This document shows, piece by piece, positions 26,111 through 39,494 of a stretch of 64,000 bases of DNA. The notes beneath the pieces are model-generated. The model made no database searches and was not told the origin of the DNA. It worked only from the letters and a program-made list of their open reading frames with translations. The position numbers and the translations under genes were made by a program. The number at the start of each line of letters is the position of its first letter. Positions within the stretch are counted from its first letter, which is position 1. The DNA comes from Epiperipatus broadwayi (taxonomy: Eukaryota > Onychophora > Udeonychophora > Euonychophora > Peripatidae). The stretch spans positions 7,669,594-7,733,593 of the forward strand of contig JAQFVV010012416.1 in the NCBI GenBank assembly GCA_028023455.1, read 5' to 3'.

Positions 26111-26212
26111 TTGCCACTTAGTATTTCAGGAATGTTTGATGGCTCCCACTGATATGTAAAACAACCCAGAGTACATATTAAATGATTATTGAGACTTTAC
26201 AGAACATTTATA
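26111..26212. other. Short non-coding junction
   Basis: Sequence between the decayed LINE and a further copy of the 20.4-21.9 kb repeat family. No feature seen. Confidence 0.4.
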
Positions 26213-26492
26213 AATAAATACTTTTCCTGTAACCATTAAACATCACATGATCACTATCTCATACTAGCACATAAATTTTATTATCCTAAGATAATTGTTA
26301 TCTTAAGATCTAGATGCAGTGCTCTCAGATCCAAGGCTCCTCACTGATGATGGCCACAAGCCAGAAACTAATCTGGGGATATTAGATAAGTAGGCATTAG
26401 ATAGGGATTTTATGCACAAGCCTTCTGGCATCCATTGATTACTCTGATTGACACAGGGTGGCACTACTGTATGGAGAGAGTTTTGCCTTGTT
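26213..26492. repeat. Copy of the 0.45 kb repeat family with an inverted junction
   Basis: The first part (26213-26270: AACCATTAAACATCACATGATCAC...CATACTAGCACAT) is in the orientation of the 20363 units. The second part (about 26300-26492: GATCTAGATGCAGTGCTCTC, CTCCTCACTGATGATGGCCA, CATCCATTGATTACTCTG) is in the opposite orientation. The orientation change therefore recurs at a second locus. Confidence 0.85.
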
Positions 26493-28867
26493 TAATGATG
26501 TAATAAACAAAGTACAAATTAAAATTAAAAATATGCTCGCTGAAATTACAATTACTAAATATATTTTTAATTGGTACTTTTTTTATTATTATATCAGGAC
26601 TGGAAAACGTTATAAAGAATGCACAGAGAATTACCATTAAATTTCTGTCATTTAAATCCATTGAAAACTTCAACTTAAAATAATAATTTATGAGAGCTGG
26701 ATTATGATCTAGGACTTTGAACTGCAAAGACCACTATTTATAATGCACCACATGAATCAGGGATTCAGAATATTGATTATTACAAAATGAGAATTTTTAT
26801 TGAATGCTTTATGAAAAATCCTCAGTGGAGGTCTGAAAGACAGTGCTATTCTTGGCAATCACGTGTTCCACCATCTCCTAGACGGCAGATATTGTTGTAA
26901 AAAATTTTTTATTTAGGCAGGCTAGTAATCAATTATCAGATTATTAATCAAAACACTTTTATAAAAAGCCATGTCAGTAGAAACAGGTATATTTAATATA
27001 AATGAAATTAAAGTCGTCTGTATATTAATTTTAGACTTATATTTAAAAATAATACTTGGCAGAAAGCAAGTTGGAGGAACATATGCTTAATCTATCAAAT
27101 CTAAGATTTGATTGCTTATATATATAAATTTTTAGTCTACCCTACCCAACTTTCCTAATGAATGAAGTTTTGCTTGAGATAAATATATAGTGAAAGGAAG
27201 TCGATCTGAAAATTTTTTAAATGCTTTTTTTTTTCTATAATATTAAGTGAGAATAATTATATTACAACATGGTAAAGAATCTTTGTCTATTTCAATGGTA
27301 AATAGATTATAACTTAAGACATAAATAGAAAAAAAAAGGACTTTAAAAAATAATATTAGTAGAAAATATGATGATAAGAGCGTAATCAAAATGTAAATGA
27401 ATAAAAGTATACAAAGAACGAAAAGGATTGATAAGTACTAAAAAGAAAAGTAAACGAATACAAAACAAAAAAAAAAAAACTATATGAAAGAATGATAAGA
27501 AAAAGAGAAGAAAAAATAAACAATACATTGAAACTCTGAGTCTCAAGATGCTTCATAATATATGTAAATAGGTAAAACAAATTTTAAATATTCCATTGGA
27601 CAACAATATTTCTCCAAAAGATGTCGCCAAAGAATACTGAAGAATAGGACATCATCCCTCAGGCATGCAAATTGCTGGATGATGATGATTAGAATGATTT
27701 TCCATTTGTGTTTTACTTGTTAGTTATGTATAGATATGCAACCAATATTGAATAATTATCAAGATTAGTTCACAATGTATATATTATATACATCATTGAA
27801 TGTGCTTATTATAGATTATACAGATGCTAAATAGAAAGTAATAAATGACAAATTAGATTTCTGATATAAGTTTGTTTTTCCTTGCACATTATCTGTCGAC
27901 CGGAGACATTTTGAAGTCAATAAACCTGCTTTAGAGGAAGTAAAACAACTCACACGTATAGTCTTTCTTATATATTCACGATAAGAGTTTATAGATTACG
28001 TATCAGTTTAGTTTAATAAATAGCATTTTACTTTGATTCATAATATTCAATTAAAATTTCTATTTCAACAATTTATTTTAAATCTTTTCTTAAATATTAA
28101 TTGGAAAATGTCAGTTTAAAAATGTTCTAAAAAAAGTTAAAAATACTGATAAATTAAAAAATAAAATTTAATCAGAAATAATTTAATTAGCGATAATTAA
28201 AGACTTTTGAAAGATAATTTAAAAAAAAAAAAAAACGCACGAGATCACGTGAGTAAATTATTCACGCAAATTGTTTCAATATTTCCATGGACTGGATAAT
28301 CATATGCTACGCACCTTTTGATTAACTATGATTTGATTTTAAAATCCACTGAAGATCTTTATTAACTTCATAATTATGTAAAGCAAAGACGAACAGAATA
28401 GCCAGAGTTTTTTCAATTGAAGATTTAATCAAAGATGTGCGCATCCGCTTCCGTTTTATTCCCTAATAAAATTGTAATGCTTCATTTTTTTTATAATTTA
28501 ATCTAAAAAACGAAGAATAAAATATAAACCGATTCTATTTGTTGGGTATTAATAATCATTTGGGTTATCAAAGAAATAAATTTGCTTTTAAAACCTTAAT
28601 GATATACACTAACAATTTGTAAATATGTATACGTAAAACGAGAAAGGAAGAATGTAAATCTTCCCCAGCCTATTTTTCGGCGAAGAAATGATTAAAAGAT
28701 CTTAGTCACCCGGTTGACAAATTATCAGCGAATTTACCTTCATTACTCAAAATTTAGTAATTATAATTAATACTTTAAAAATTCGTATCTTATTAATGCA
28801 AGGACTTATTAAAATTTATGATGTAACTTAAAAAAATGTGTTTAAAAGATGAAAAGCAATGGAAAAA
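26493..28867. other. AT-rich non-coding stretch
   Basis: No gene recognised. A purine-rich patch lies at about 27300-27540. A slightly more GC-rich block at 26850-26900 (around AATCACGTGTTCCACC) has no identity that could be assigned. Confidence 0.45.
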
Positions 28868-28977
28868 GCGTTGTTAGCCGAGAGATCATCGCAGCCGCCT
28901 TGCAAGCAAATATTTTGTGGCAGACGGTTGTGGGTTCGCGTCCCGGCCGATGCTATGACATATGGGAAAAAAAAAAA
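28868..28977 (+). mobile_element. Short tRNA-derived SINE (with A-tail)
   Basis: A tRNA-like head has an A-box region TTAGCCGAGAGAT and a B-box region GGGTTCGCGTCCCGGCC. It is followed by ATGCTATGACATATGGG and an A-tail of about 11. The same 3' block (ATGCTATGACA.ATG) follows a related head at 31248-31353 on the other strand, which shows that this is a dispersed family and not a single tRNA gene. It would be transcribed by RNA polymerase III and moved by a LINE. The tRNA of origin is not clear. The target duplication was not found at this copy. Confidence 0.78.
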
Positions 28978-29548
28978 CTACTACCGATGGTAATCAAATG
29001 TTATTATTTAATTATAAAAGACTTTTTCTTAGTTAAGTCATCAGCTTTCGCAAAGAACTGATCCTACCGGCATTAATCATAATTATACATTTTTAAATTA
29101 GTAGATTATTATTTTTTTTTTTGTAAATATTAACAAGTAATTACTACTATTATCGTTTTAATTATTTATAGTTTCCAATTTCAGGGTAATTAATTAATTT
29201 AAAAGAAATCTATTTATGGTGTTTATTTATTAGTCTTTTATTTTTAAACCTTTGTATAAAATTTAATTAAGGTGTGTACTCTTGTAGAAAAATGTTAATA
29301 AAATTGCTGACTGTTTAAAATAAACACTTAATATTATAAGTAAATAAATAAAAGCCATAAATATATCTTGGATTACTTTCATAAAAATTAAATCACGTAT
29401 ACCAACACGCATTTAATACAACCATATATATACTCTGTGTGAATATGTATTGGCTTTTGTGATTATATTGAATTGACATCTGATATTACCCTTATGTTTT
29501 GTGATAGCCATATAAAAGGTAATGCTACTTCGTGCATTGCTTCTTTCA
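28978..29548. other. AT-rich non-coding stretch
   Basis: Nothing recognised. Confidence 0.5.
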
Positions 29549-29739
29549 AGATAAACGTAACGGTAATTAACTATTATATACAATCTTTCAGTCAGCAGAA
29601 GTACATTTGGTGAATTATTTAACCTATTTAACTGCTATTAAATTAATTTCTGTCAGTTGAAGAGGATTAAGTAATTAATTAGAAGTACTTAAGCGGATTG
29701 AAAGACCGTATATACTAGTTGATTACCATTATATTTATG
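29549..29739. mobile_element. Hairpin MITE, family seen again at 48 kb (copy 1)
   Basis: The left arm carries CGGTAATTAACTATTATATA, then CAGCAGAAGTAC. The right arm carries AGAAGTACTT and then TAGTTGATTACCATTATATTT, roughly its reverse complement. The core has AACTGCTATTAAATTAATTT next to CAGTTGAAGAGG. The same arms, better preserved, occur at 47985-48287. Non-coding and non-autonomous. Confidence 0.7.
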
Positions 29740-31231
29740 ATTTTTATTTTTGTTACAATATTTTTTAATTATTGGACACTTTATTTGTATTATATATATT
29801 GTGACGGTCAAATAAACTAAGAAAGTCATTTGTAAAAATAAGGAAATACAACAATGGTATCTCTGAAAGCCAATTTTTAATTCTATAAATAAAGGTGATT
29901 TCCTTTCTAAATGCTAATTTGTAACATTGAATCAAAGATTTTTAATCTAAACTAGAACTAGATTTGCAATGCCAACACTCGGTCATTCACCAGCAGATCA
30001 TGACATGAATCTTAGCTTAACCTTTAAAAAGTAATTAATAAGTAATGAAATTTTTACATGAATAATGTTGATTACTATACTACTGCATGTGAACGTTAAT
30101 ATTTTTACTAAATCTCAGGATTTATACAGCATTTCTGACTTTGTATATGCTAATAAGTATATAATTATTTCTTGAAACTTTATACTTGTGACTAGCATAT
30201 ATCATAATTAATAAATACTTTAATCTATATTATTTTCAGGGATTTTAACATTATAAAGACTATTATACATTTATATAATAAATTTCTTAAGATATGACTG
30301 AACACAAATGGACATTTTGTGGTTGTATCCACTGCATATCTCATAGCATATAAATAAAACTGTGTAAGGAATGGGAATGAGTTCTTGCCAACGGTTTAAC
30401 ACAAACAATATTTATTCAACTAATTTATTTAAAGTATAACGAAAATTATATGATTTAAATTCAATTTATGTTCCCCCCATAAAGGAATCAAAGTGTTGAT
30501 GATGATAAATAAAATACAAAGTCCTTATTTTAAAAACAACAATTAAATAATTTTATTTTAGAATATATGAATGTATAAATACAGGAATAAATCAGTATAA
30601 AATAACTATATCAATATCTCTAATAATGTTCTCTAAATAGATGAATTTACTTATAAGCAAAAGGACTGCAGGTGAGTGCAATGATGTGTAACTTTATGTG
30701 CTGCTTATACAAATACAAAATTATTAAAGAAAGTTGCCAATAAATAAGATTGCAATATATCATTATTATCATAAAATCTAAAATATAGAATAAGAGATTT
30801 ATCTACATTTTATAGATCTTAAATATTTTCCCTATCAGAACACAATATCAAAATGATATCTTCTTCGTCTATCCTTCTCTTATATCAACATGATCAATTT
30901 ATATAATATTAAGGTCCTAAATGATACATTCTATATATAACCTATAGCCATTGACGAACTCTATTTCTTATGTTTTAGTCTTATTACTACAAGTATATTT
31001 TAAAGCATTATTTATTCATTTAAATAAACACATTTATAATGCAATACCATTAATATTTTATAAGTATATAAGAAACAAAATATAATATTTATAAGAAGAG
31101 CATCTCACAATCAATAAAAGAATTTAATGATATTATAATAGTACAACCTATCTCTAATAAAATAATACATACAAACATCTTATATCAATTTAAATATTGA
31201 AACCATTCTACCTGATTTTCTTACTGATGAG
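29740..31231. other. AT-rich non-coding stretch
   Basis: Nothing recognised over about 1.5 kb. Confidence 0.5.
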
Positions 31232-31369
31232 AACATTGATAAATATTTTTTTCTTCTCATGTGTCATAGCATTAGCCAGGAAGTGAACTCGCTAACCCGG
31301 GACAACTGCTTGTAAAAACACTGTCGCTGACCTCTCGACCACCAATGCCTGACAACATTGATAAATATT
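31232..31369 (-). mobile_element. Short tRNA-derived SINE with 16-bp target duplication
   Basis: On the minus strand a tRNA-like head (TGGTCGAGAGGTCAGCGAC, later GGGTTAGCGAGTTCACTTCC) is followed by ATGCTATGACACATGAG and a short A-rich tail (31256 to 31248). The body is 31248-31353. It is flanked by a perfect 16-bp direct repeat AACATTGATAAATATT at 31232-31247 and 31354-31369, the mark of LINE-type insertion. At about 106 bp it is unusually short, being little more than the tRNA head plus a 20-nt 3' block. It belongs to the same family as 28868-28977. Confidence 0.88.
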
Positions 31370-32524
31370 AACACATGCAATTAACATAATGCACAAAACA
31401 TAGTAAATAAAACAGATTATTAAACTACCATTATCCATTAAAGTTTATGAATAATTTAATCCAATTTCTCTATGTGCACATTTTACAGTAAGTTCCATTA
31501 TTAAGCTTTCTTTTTATGAATATACTCATTATTTTATTTTTGTTTTCTTCTTAAAATTCCACATTATAATGTATGTATATGATTTGTTCATTATCATTAA
31601 TTTTCCAAAATTTTATTGACAGGTGGGATAAGATCATAAGATCCTTTCAGTGATATTTATCCATTTACGGTATGGCATTTTATTTTAAAGAGCATTAACG
31701 ATATTGATTATCACAATTTTTAAATCCATTCTGAAGGTAATTATATCACAGATTTCTAAGGCAATTAAGTTTCCAATTAATTGTACATTTTAAAAAGTGA
31801 GGTATATTATTCCATTTCAATTTCCCACGTAATTAGTTTTTATAAAATTAGCAAAAGCACAACCATTCAATTAAATCAGAACTTCACAGGTGTGTTTAAA
31901 TAAACTTTCACACAAACTGAAAAAAAAACAAAAGCAAAATCTTATCTATTTAGTGTAGCAACATTAATAATTACAAAACAATTTGAAGATTTGAACATTG
32001 ACTTTATTTTTAAATAATTCTGAGATTAAAATTAAAATTTATCCCATGAAAATTTTTATCAGCTTTAGAAGGTAAGCAATTAGTTATTATGCTGTTATTA
32101 AGTCATGTTTGATGATAATGATCATAAATGCTCACATTCGCCTCTGAAGGCAAATTTTCAATGATGTCTTCTAGCCAGGCATGACTGGCTTCAAGTGGCC
32201 ATAATGGCAAATTAAATACTTTAAACCTATAAAATTTACCAGATGAATTTTTCAAGTAGAGAACCTCAACATTTCATCAAGTGCTTGCTTTTATACTTTA
32301 TAACACGTAATTGAACTCTTTTTTTAATCAATTTTAGTTTTTTTATGTGAAACTTACTTGCTTAGCAATATTTTTTCCCCCAAACGATGGGAACTTTTCT
32401 TCTAACTTTTAACATAGGCAAAATTAGTCATATTATATTATATTTTATATACCTAAAATATTTTAATATAAAATTATTATAAACTAAATATACAATTATT
32501 TACCCTTATTTTGATATTAAACAA
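31370..32524. other. AT-rich non-coding stretch
   Basis: Nothing recognised. A small locally GC-richer patch at 32140-32210 contains the imperfect palindrome AGCCAGGCATGACTGGCT and has no assigned identity. Confidence 0.45.
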
Positions 32525-33475
32525 TATATTAATACACCTGGGCATCGTTTTATGCAGATTATTTTAATGCCATTTTGAAGTTATGCGATTCATATTTTTT
32601 CTTAATATCTTTCATATTTCACTATAATTATTAGATATCATGAAATTTAAATTATTAATAACTTATTTTGACTTGAAATACTTTTTTTTTCTCAAAAATA
32701 TAACGTTATATTAGCAGCTAATGTGAATATGGCCTGAAGCTGTATTTAGAACTTAGCTTCTATGTAAATAATCTATTTATACTAATGAGTAAATAATAAT
32801 AATAGATTTATACTTACATATAAAAATATCGCAATAAATATTCAAAAAATTTAAACTTTTAAAATGCATTATGATATATATAACACAAATAAATAATCTT
32901 TTAGATTTTTAAAATAAAAAATTAAGATTTTATAAACTGAAAATAATCTTTCTAATGATAATGTATAATCTTTTTGTTTTGATTTCAATCTCATTTTTTA
33001 AATATAGAAACAGAAAACCATTAACACAACACAAGACTGAAAATGACGCTAGTTGTACATCACATCATGGATAAAAATAAAGTGGCTTAATTAACAGTTT
33101 CTCTGTGCATAATTGCTGAGAGATTCTGGACTTTATTTAAGGAGAAGCCACAATACATCACATCACATCACATCACATAGAATCTGATTTCTTACCAGTT
33201 TACAAACGAAAACTAGCGGTAATGATTAAAATATGTATGAAAAATGGAAAATTAAATATTGGAGTAATAAAAAAAATTTATCTTGCATTAATTTTTTTTA
33301 AACATTTGAATTTTTTATTAGTCATACTTTATTTGCTTATTTTTTTTAATGCGAATTTTAAAGTAATTTTTCTTTGTTGCTTTGCTTTTATGCGAATTCT
33401 GAAAATTACAGATTTTATCCCCCATTATTCAAGATTAAATTTTTTTTTTTGCGAATTCTGAGTTTTGCCTGTTTT
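32525..33475. repeat. Dispersed ~1 kb non-coding repeat, copy 1
   Basis: Blocks occur in the same order and direction at 42790-43895: ACACCTGGGCATCGTTTTA (CCCCTGGGTCTC...), ATTTTGAAGTTATGCGATT, ACCATTAACACAACACAAGA, TTTTTTATTAGTCATA, GCGAATTTTAAAGTAATTTT, and CTTTGCTTTTATGCGAATT. Regions between the blocks differ. A (CATCA)5 run at 33155-33179 is present only here. No protein frame is evident; the type of element is unknown. Confidence 0.75.
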
Positions 33476-33909
33476 AACAACAGTTATACACAAGCATAAG
33501 TGATGGTGGTCATGTGATGTTTATTGATTATAAAAATACAGACAGAATTCCTCTTAAATGTTGGAACATTTTTATATAAGTAAATAAAAGAAAGCTGACC
33601 AACTTTCATGAGCTATGGATATATAAATATATTCATTTCCATATCATTGTTAAAAAGTTTGAGAATAAAATGGTCCTACTTTTATATCTAGGATGTAAAT
33701 AAAACTCAGTTTCTCTGACAAGTATGGGTAATAATAGCAAATTTCAATTAAAGTTATTTGATGATGAATGTAATAGTTTGAATGTTGTTAAATAAATAAT
33801 ATGACATTTACATGTTTGCAGCCCATGGATGCTGGTCAAGTTTTTTTTCCATTTACATGTATTTTAGCACTGTGTATATATATATATATATATATATTTT
33901 ATATAGCCT

Positions 33910-33942
<33 letters not shown>

Positions 33943-33984
33943 CCTTCAAGAGTACACATAATAATTAATAAAACAAGACAGAAA
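33476..33984. repeat. Non-coding stretch with two (TA)n tracts
   Basis: Ordinary AT-rich DNA up to about 33868, then TA runs of about 24 and 30 bp (33874-33897 and 33911-33940), each followed by TATAGCCTT. The doubling of that unit shows a local tandem duplication of about 40 bp. Confidence 0.7.
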
Positions 33985-34697
33985 TTGTGAAGGCTTTTGT
34001 GATGCTATATTGCTAAGACTATTAATATATGGTGAAACTGAACTGAGTTCAGATCCAAAAGCTATCTGATTTGTAAGGCTGGATTTAAAGACATTTACAT
34101 GTCTGAAAAATTTAGGTTTTCAAATTGATAGTAACAGATTAGATAAGTACTGACTTTTGAGTTGGTATTTTAGATCTAGTGTCTGGAATTCTAGCTCTCC
34201 ACTGAGGTGAGACATAAGCTTGAAAACAATTTCTCTGAGGATAAAGACATTCTGAGAGAGGTTTTGAGTTTTTTTTCTTTTGGTATTTATAAATTAAAGC
34301 TTGATTGGAGTTGTTCTGGTAAGTATCCTCTAGTGAACATTTTAATATAAGCTTAAAAGAAAGTTATATAATTTGTGTCTTGTTTTATCAATTATTATAA
34401 GTGTACCCTTGAAGGTTTTTATGATGTTATATTGCTGAAGCTATTAATATATAGTGAAACTGAACTGAGTTCAGACCCATATAGCTATCTGGTTTGTAAG
34501 GCTGGATTTCAATACATTTACATGTCTGAAAAATTAAGGTTTTCAAGTTGATAGTAACATATTAGATAAGTGATGACTTTTGAGTTGATATTTTAGATTT
34601 AGTGTCTGGACAATCCCATAGAGATTTTGAATTCTTTCTCTTTAGGCACTTATAAATTAAAGATTGATTGGAGCTAGAGATGAGCTCCCTCTTGTGA

Positions 34698-34700
<3 letters not shown>
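33985..34700. repeat. Tandem pair of ~0.42 kb units
   Basis: Unit 1 starts at about 33989 (GAAGGCTTTTGTGATGCTAT) and unit 2 at about 34411 (GAAGGTTTTTATGATGTTAT), a period of about 422 bp. Shared blocks are GTGAAACTGAACTGAGTTCAG, ATTTACATGTCTGAAAAATT and TTGATAGTAACA, then a CTCTCCACTGAGG / TGTCTGGA region, ATAAATTAAAG and TTGATTGGAG. The GAACTGAGTTCAGACCCATATAG box is shared with the 20-21 kb array, so this is a relative of that family. Non-coding. Confidence 0.88.
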
Positions 34701-34729
<29 letters not shown>

Positions 34730-34730
34730 T
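34698..34730. repeat. (CA)n(TA)n microsatellite
   Basis: A CA run passing into a TA run at the end of the second 0.42 kb unit. Confidence 0.95.
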
Positions 34731-37700
34731 ATAACCTACACTCCCAACACCGCTCATATACATTACATGAGCGAAATGCCCAGGTGCCAGTTCTATTAAT
34801 GAATAGAACAATATAACAAAAGATACAATAAAATTATAACTGAGACTCTATATTTAAGTTTATGTTCAGCTCAGCTCAGTGGGAGGCTATAGGCAGTTCA
34901 TAAGATATATGATAATAAATGAATAAAAGAAAAAATATTATAAAATATTCAATATAATGTAAATTCCTTTGTTAATTAATTGTATGATAAAGAATCATAA
35001 TGTTTACTTAGTACAGTCTATTAAAATATACTTTAAACTTAATTTCTTCCTTCATCCAAGTATAACATATATCAGCTTGCTATAATTATACTCTTAACAA
35101 TTCTATGACTTGGCATATTATAATCTAAACATCTACTTTAATGCCAATCAAGAAATAAACAATAAGATCTCAGGGAATTTAACAAACACAATTGAATTAA
35201 ATAAACTACATTGGTCCATAAGTTATAATTATAAAGTATGATAAAATATAATGAAACAAATTGACTAAATATTTTACTGTGTTTTAATAATAAGATAATG
35301 ACAGAGATAGGGTATTTTAATCTCATATCATCATCTCACAAATATACTGACCTGGCAACCTTTCTAATACGTTTATCAAGTGGCAAATACTCTTTATAAT
35401 GTTTGGATTAAGAAATACAATATTGTCAGACACTAGCAAATTTGATATTATAACTCTAAAATAATATATGTTTTATAATAGATTTATGAAATGTGGAGAT
35501 GTGGAAATGGAAATACGAATGTACACAAGAATAACTCAAGACACAGTTCTTAAGATTTTAAATAACTAAACAAATCATTTATTATAACAAATAAACTTGG
35601 TTTAACATAATATTTACAAATGGACTATTTGTTTTACATATTTTTAGATTATCAAATAAACTTTTTTTTTAGCATCAGTTTGGGATTATCCCTACTATCA
35701 AAGCAAATTAATAACAAAGTTTAAATATCCTGACTTCGAACACAGGCTTTGCCTACATGTTTCATCTATATGACAATAAATATATGACATATTATATTAT
35801 TAGTAAAAAAAAAAAAAAAGATACTTTTGAGAGGATATTACTCTTGATTAAGAAAATAAATCAAATTACTTATATTTGGCTTTCAGCAAAGCAACTTTCT
35901 CTAATTGACTAATAATCACTTTCAATTACGTATACCTTTCATTTATAGCAACAAAATCATGTTTACTCTGATGATTTGATGGTTTGTAACATTTATTTAA
36001 ATAAATACACTGTATTTTAAAATATTTATTTCCCGTTTTAATCTTAATACTTTATACTTCTATTAAATGAATGTAGTATATTTCAAAAGCATTTATTTCT
36101 CATTTTAATTTCAATAATTCTATACTTTATATACGCGATATTATTTATATTACGCGTGTGTGTGCACGTTCAAGCAGCGATAATGTAAAACAATCTTTTC
36201 TATAAACTCTCATTCATTAAGAAAATATCATACAATTATTTTATTTCGAACAATGTCGTAATTCATCAATAAAATATGACCCTAATACTACATCAAGAGT
36301 TAATCAAACAATTTATCTAGCCACATATTAATTAACACAAAGTTATATTTTCATGATTTTATATACTATACGTTATAAGGGGAATCTACATGAGGAGCAG
36401 ATAACTGTTACTGAACACTTTTACAATTCCTCATTACCAAGAATCTAAGAAAAACGTCACATAACTTCCTAAACATCATTTATTCATATTTCAACAATAA
36501 CTCATTTACTTCTAAATACATTATTGGTGAGGATTCAATTCCTCATCACCAGGGCCCTAAGAACATCACTTCAAAAAATATCATTAATCATATGCATATA
36601 AAATAAACTAGGCTCTACTCATGGAAAATTATTAACATATACTAAATAAGCAAGATCTTTTATTCCTACAGACATTATAACACAAAGATTTCTTTCTATT
36701 CTCATAGCTTCTCTAAATATCGAACATTATAAATACACGCTGGCAGATAAATACATACAGATAATATACCAATCCATTCAACTCAGTAGAATATGACAGT
36801 GTACAAAATTTATGCATAAATTTATTCACAAACTATACTTTATCAAACAAATATTATAATTGTGCAAAACAAACACACACCCGCGCGAATAAAAAGTATA
36901 TATAATATTAACTCTAAATTACACACTAAGCAGGTAACATGATAACTAAATATTGCATTAAGGCATAACTTTTAATTTAATAAACTTTAGGTTACTTTTT
37001 AAAATTTAACGGTTCTAATTATTACAAATGAACTTTTTTCATATCTAACAAACTATTTCTATTATAAGTTCGTTGATTTAAACAAAGAACAAAATTTTCA
37101 CTTTGAGATAATAAAGTATATAAAATAAATGTAAACCTTTTTAATAATATATTTAAAAAAATATTTCTTTCACCTTCATAAGGAAACAATAAGACCTATT
37201 TAAACACAATCAATTTTTACCGGTGTACTCCTCATTTAAATAGTTTCAGAAATGTTCTTGATGGTCAACATACCCAAATTATAAATAACATAATAATAAA
37301 TAAAACCTATCTATCTATCATATATATTAATTATGACAAGCAATAAAAAAAATAAAGAAACAAAGGTTATTAGTTTTGTAATTTAAAATAAAAGTTCACT
37401 TGCAAAGCTCAGTTCCAGGTTTACAAACAATATGGGACACATTCCAAACTGAATTTAAACTAAAATGCACTTCTGCAGTATAACTTAAAAAATAAGTACA
37501 ACTTAAATATGCCCAGCACCTTTCAGTGTTCATAGCATATCCATTCGAGGTACCAAATCATACACAAGCAGTGAATTTCTCCTTTATTATACTGAAAATA
37601 TAAGACATTCTCCGTGCAGTTCTGGATTAAACACACGATTATCCTTAGTATTTTTCTGAATAGCATTTAATAATACTTTAAATTGTCCTTAGTAATTTCA

Positions 37701-39164
37701 TAATTAATAATGCTTTATTTTATATTCCATCCTTATTGAAGAGAACAAAAATTACCCGCATTTCTGTCCTTCTATTCAATTTAAACAGAAGTAGCTTACA
37801 TTTTATTTCCTTGATTTAAAAATATGTATTAGTTCCAGAAATATCAAATAAATGAATACTGTTATCTCCTTATGATGAACTTAAACATAATATGATCTAT
37901 CAAAATAGACATATCCTTAAGTCTATGTATAATCTTCACAAAGAACACTACACAAAAATAGTGAGAAATTAAAATATATTCTATAGAACAGTTCTGCATG
38001 CGTTTTCCATTTATATAAAAAAAACCATGTTGCTTAATGATACAACAATAATATTTATGTAAACCAAATCTTACTTAAAATGGTAATTAAATGAAATAAT
38101 GTAGACTGAACATTATTAACATACATTTTTAAGAGTAATAGTTATAAAGGGGTTAATTCAGAAATGTTTAAATCGAAGAGAGTAAATCAAACGATGCACC
38201 TTTTTTTTTAAAACCTTAGAATTGCATTTTTAATTAATTTTTTCCATAATAAAGTTCTTAAGCTCCTTTGGAAGTTTTACTCTAAAGTCTTTTCAAAGTC
38301 AATTTGACTTCAGTAACTGGCTTTAATTTCCACAATAAATGAACCACTCTTTACTGGTTACAATTACATTACAAAAAGCCAATTTTCTACTGGAGATCTT
38401 TGTTCAATAGCCCTCTTTATCAAAGTTCATTTGCCTTTCACCAGGTTACTCCCATGCATCTAGCTAACTAACTAATTACATATGCAAAAACAAATCTTTT
38501 CAAAAAAAAAAATCACTTTGATTTTTAAAACTAAATGAAGACAAGAAAAAAAAATACAAATAAAATAAATAGCTTTTACAAACTTGAAAGAAAAATGAAT
38601 ATTAATTAACTATTAAATAAAAATGACTAATAATTTATTTAATTTGTAAAATAATTTATTGATTCAACTATCTATTAATCATTGGAAAGAAATATATATT
38701 TGTTAAATTATTTAAGATAACTACTGTAATTTAAATGTTTTTATTGTGAATATACTATTGTTTGCTGTTATTAAAGATGGAAATGAAATGAAATATAATG
38801 CAGAGTCATACATGCATACACATGTACTACAACCTAAATATTAAACTATCCTAACTAAATATAATTGAAATGGCTACTAATCATTGACAAAAGGATAAGA
38901 ATTAATAAATAAAGGAATTTGAAACCATTCAACTAATACTACACTAATTTAAAACAACTTTGCATCTTTCCAACAGGATGTATCAATTCCACTAATAAAC
39001 AAACTCCCTTCTTTACATTAAATACCTCATTAATCACAATAATACTAATAAATACGTATCAAGTGGTCAATAAACTGCATAAGCAATCCATATTTAAGCT
39101 TTAAACAATCTCCAGCAAAAAATTTAAAATTCTAAGGCTATTTCATTTTTTTTCTCTATACAAT
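34731..39164. other. AT-rich non-coding stretch
   Basis: About 4.4 kb without a recognisable gene. One local feature: TTCCTCATTACCA.GAATCTAAGAA at 36425-36453 recurs, altered, as TTCCTCATCACCAGGGCCCTAAGAA at 36538-36563. No terminal repeats or coding domains were found. Confidence 0.45.
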
Positions 39165-39318
39165 ATAACTATTTAATGCAGATACAAAGATATAACTATT
39201 TAATGCAGATACAAAGTATCTTAAACTCTTGTGCCCATTCAGATGGTCACTATATATATATATAATTATTTTTGTATCAATATGGTCACTATATATATAT
39301 ATAATTATTTTTGTATCA
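39165..39318. repeat. Two adjacent two-copy minisatellites
   Basis: A 26-bp unit (ATAACTATTTAATGCAGATA) occurs twice at 39165-39218. A 39-bp unit (ATGGTCACTATATATATATA) occurs twice from 39243 and 39282. Both lie directly beyond the 3' end of the minus-strand RTE fragment. Confidence 0.9.
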
Positions 39319-39494
39319 ATATTGATCCATTGAAGGATGTTCTCTCTAAGTTCAATCTGTCTACTCTGATCTCTAGCCTCTCTTCTCTCCATTACTCCAA
39401 CATACTTTTTTATTTCATCCATCCATATTACATGTGATCTATTTCTAGGTTTTTTACAATCTCTTGATATCCAGTTTAATATTTCAACTGTCTA
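39319..39494 (-). pseudogene. RTE-type LINE, 3' end fragment
   Basis: The minus strand reads EILNWISRDCKKPRNRSH, then WMDEIKKYVGVMERREARDQ and ILQWI. This is the very C-terminal end of the RTE protein found intact at 45-48 kb (ILNWIPRDCKRPRRRPR, WMDEIRKCVGVMWRREAKDR, ILQWID). Extreme 5' truncation leaves about 58 codons. It belongs to the same family as that element but is visibly diverged. Confidence 0.85.

Noticed and set aside
28868-28977. Functional tRNA gene
   Set aside because: The head cannot be folded with proper stems by eye, an A-tail follows, and a second copy with the same non-tRNA 3' block exists at 31248-31353.
33155-33179. CRISPR-like short repeat array
   Set aside because: It is a plain CATCA microsatellite without spacers, in animal-type DNA.
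17596-39160. Two blocks (from 17.6 and from 34.7 kb) that start after TA tracts and share GCTCAGTGGG
   Set aside because: Beyond that short motif no alignable similarity was found by eye; not enough to call an element.
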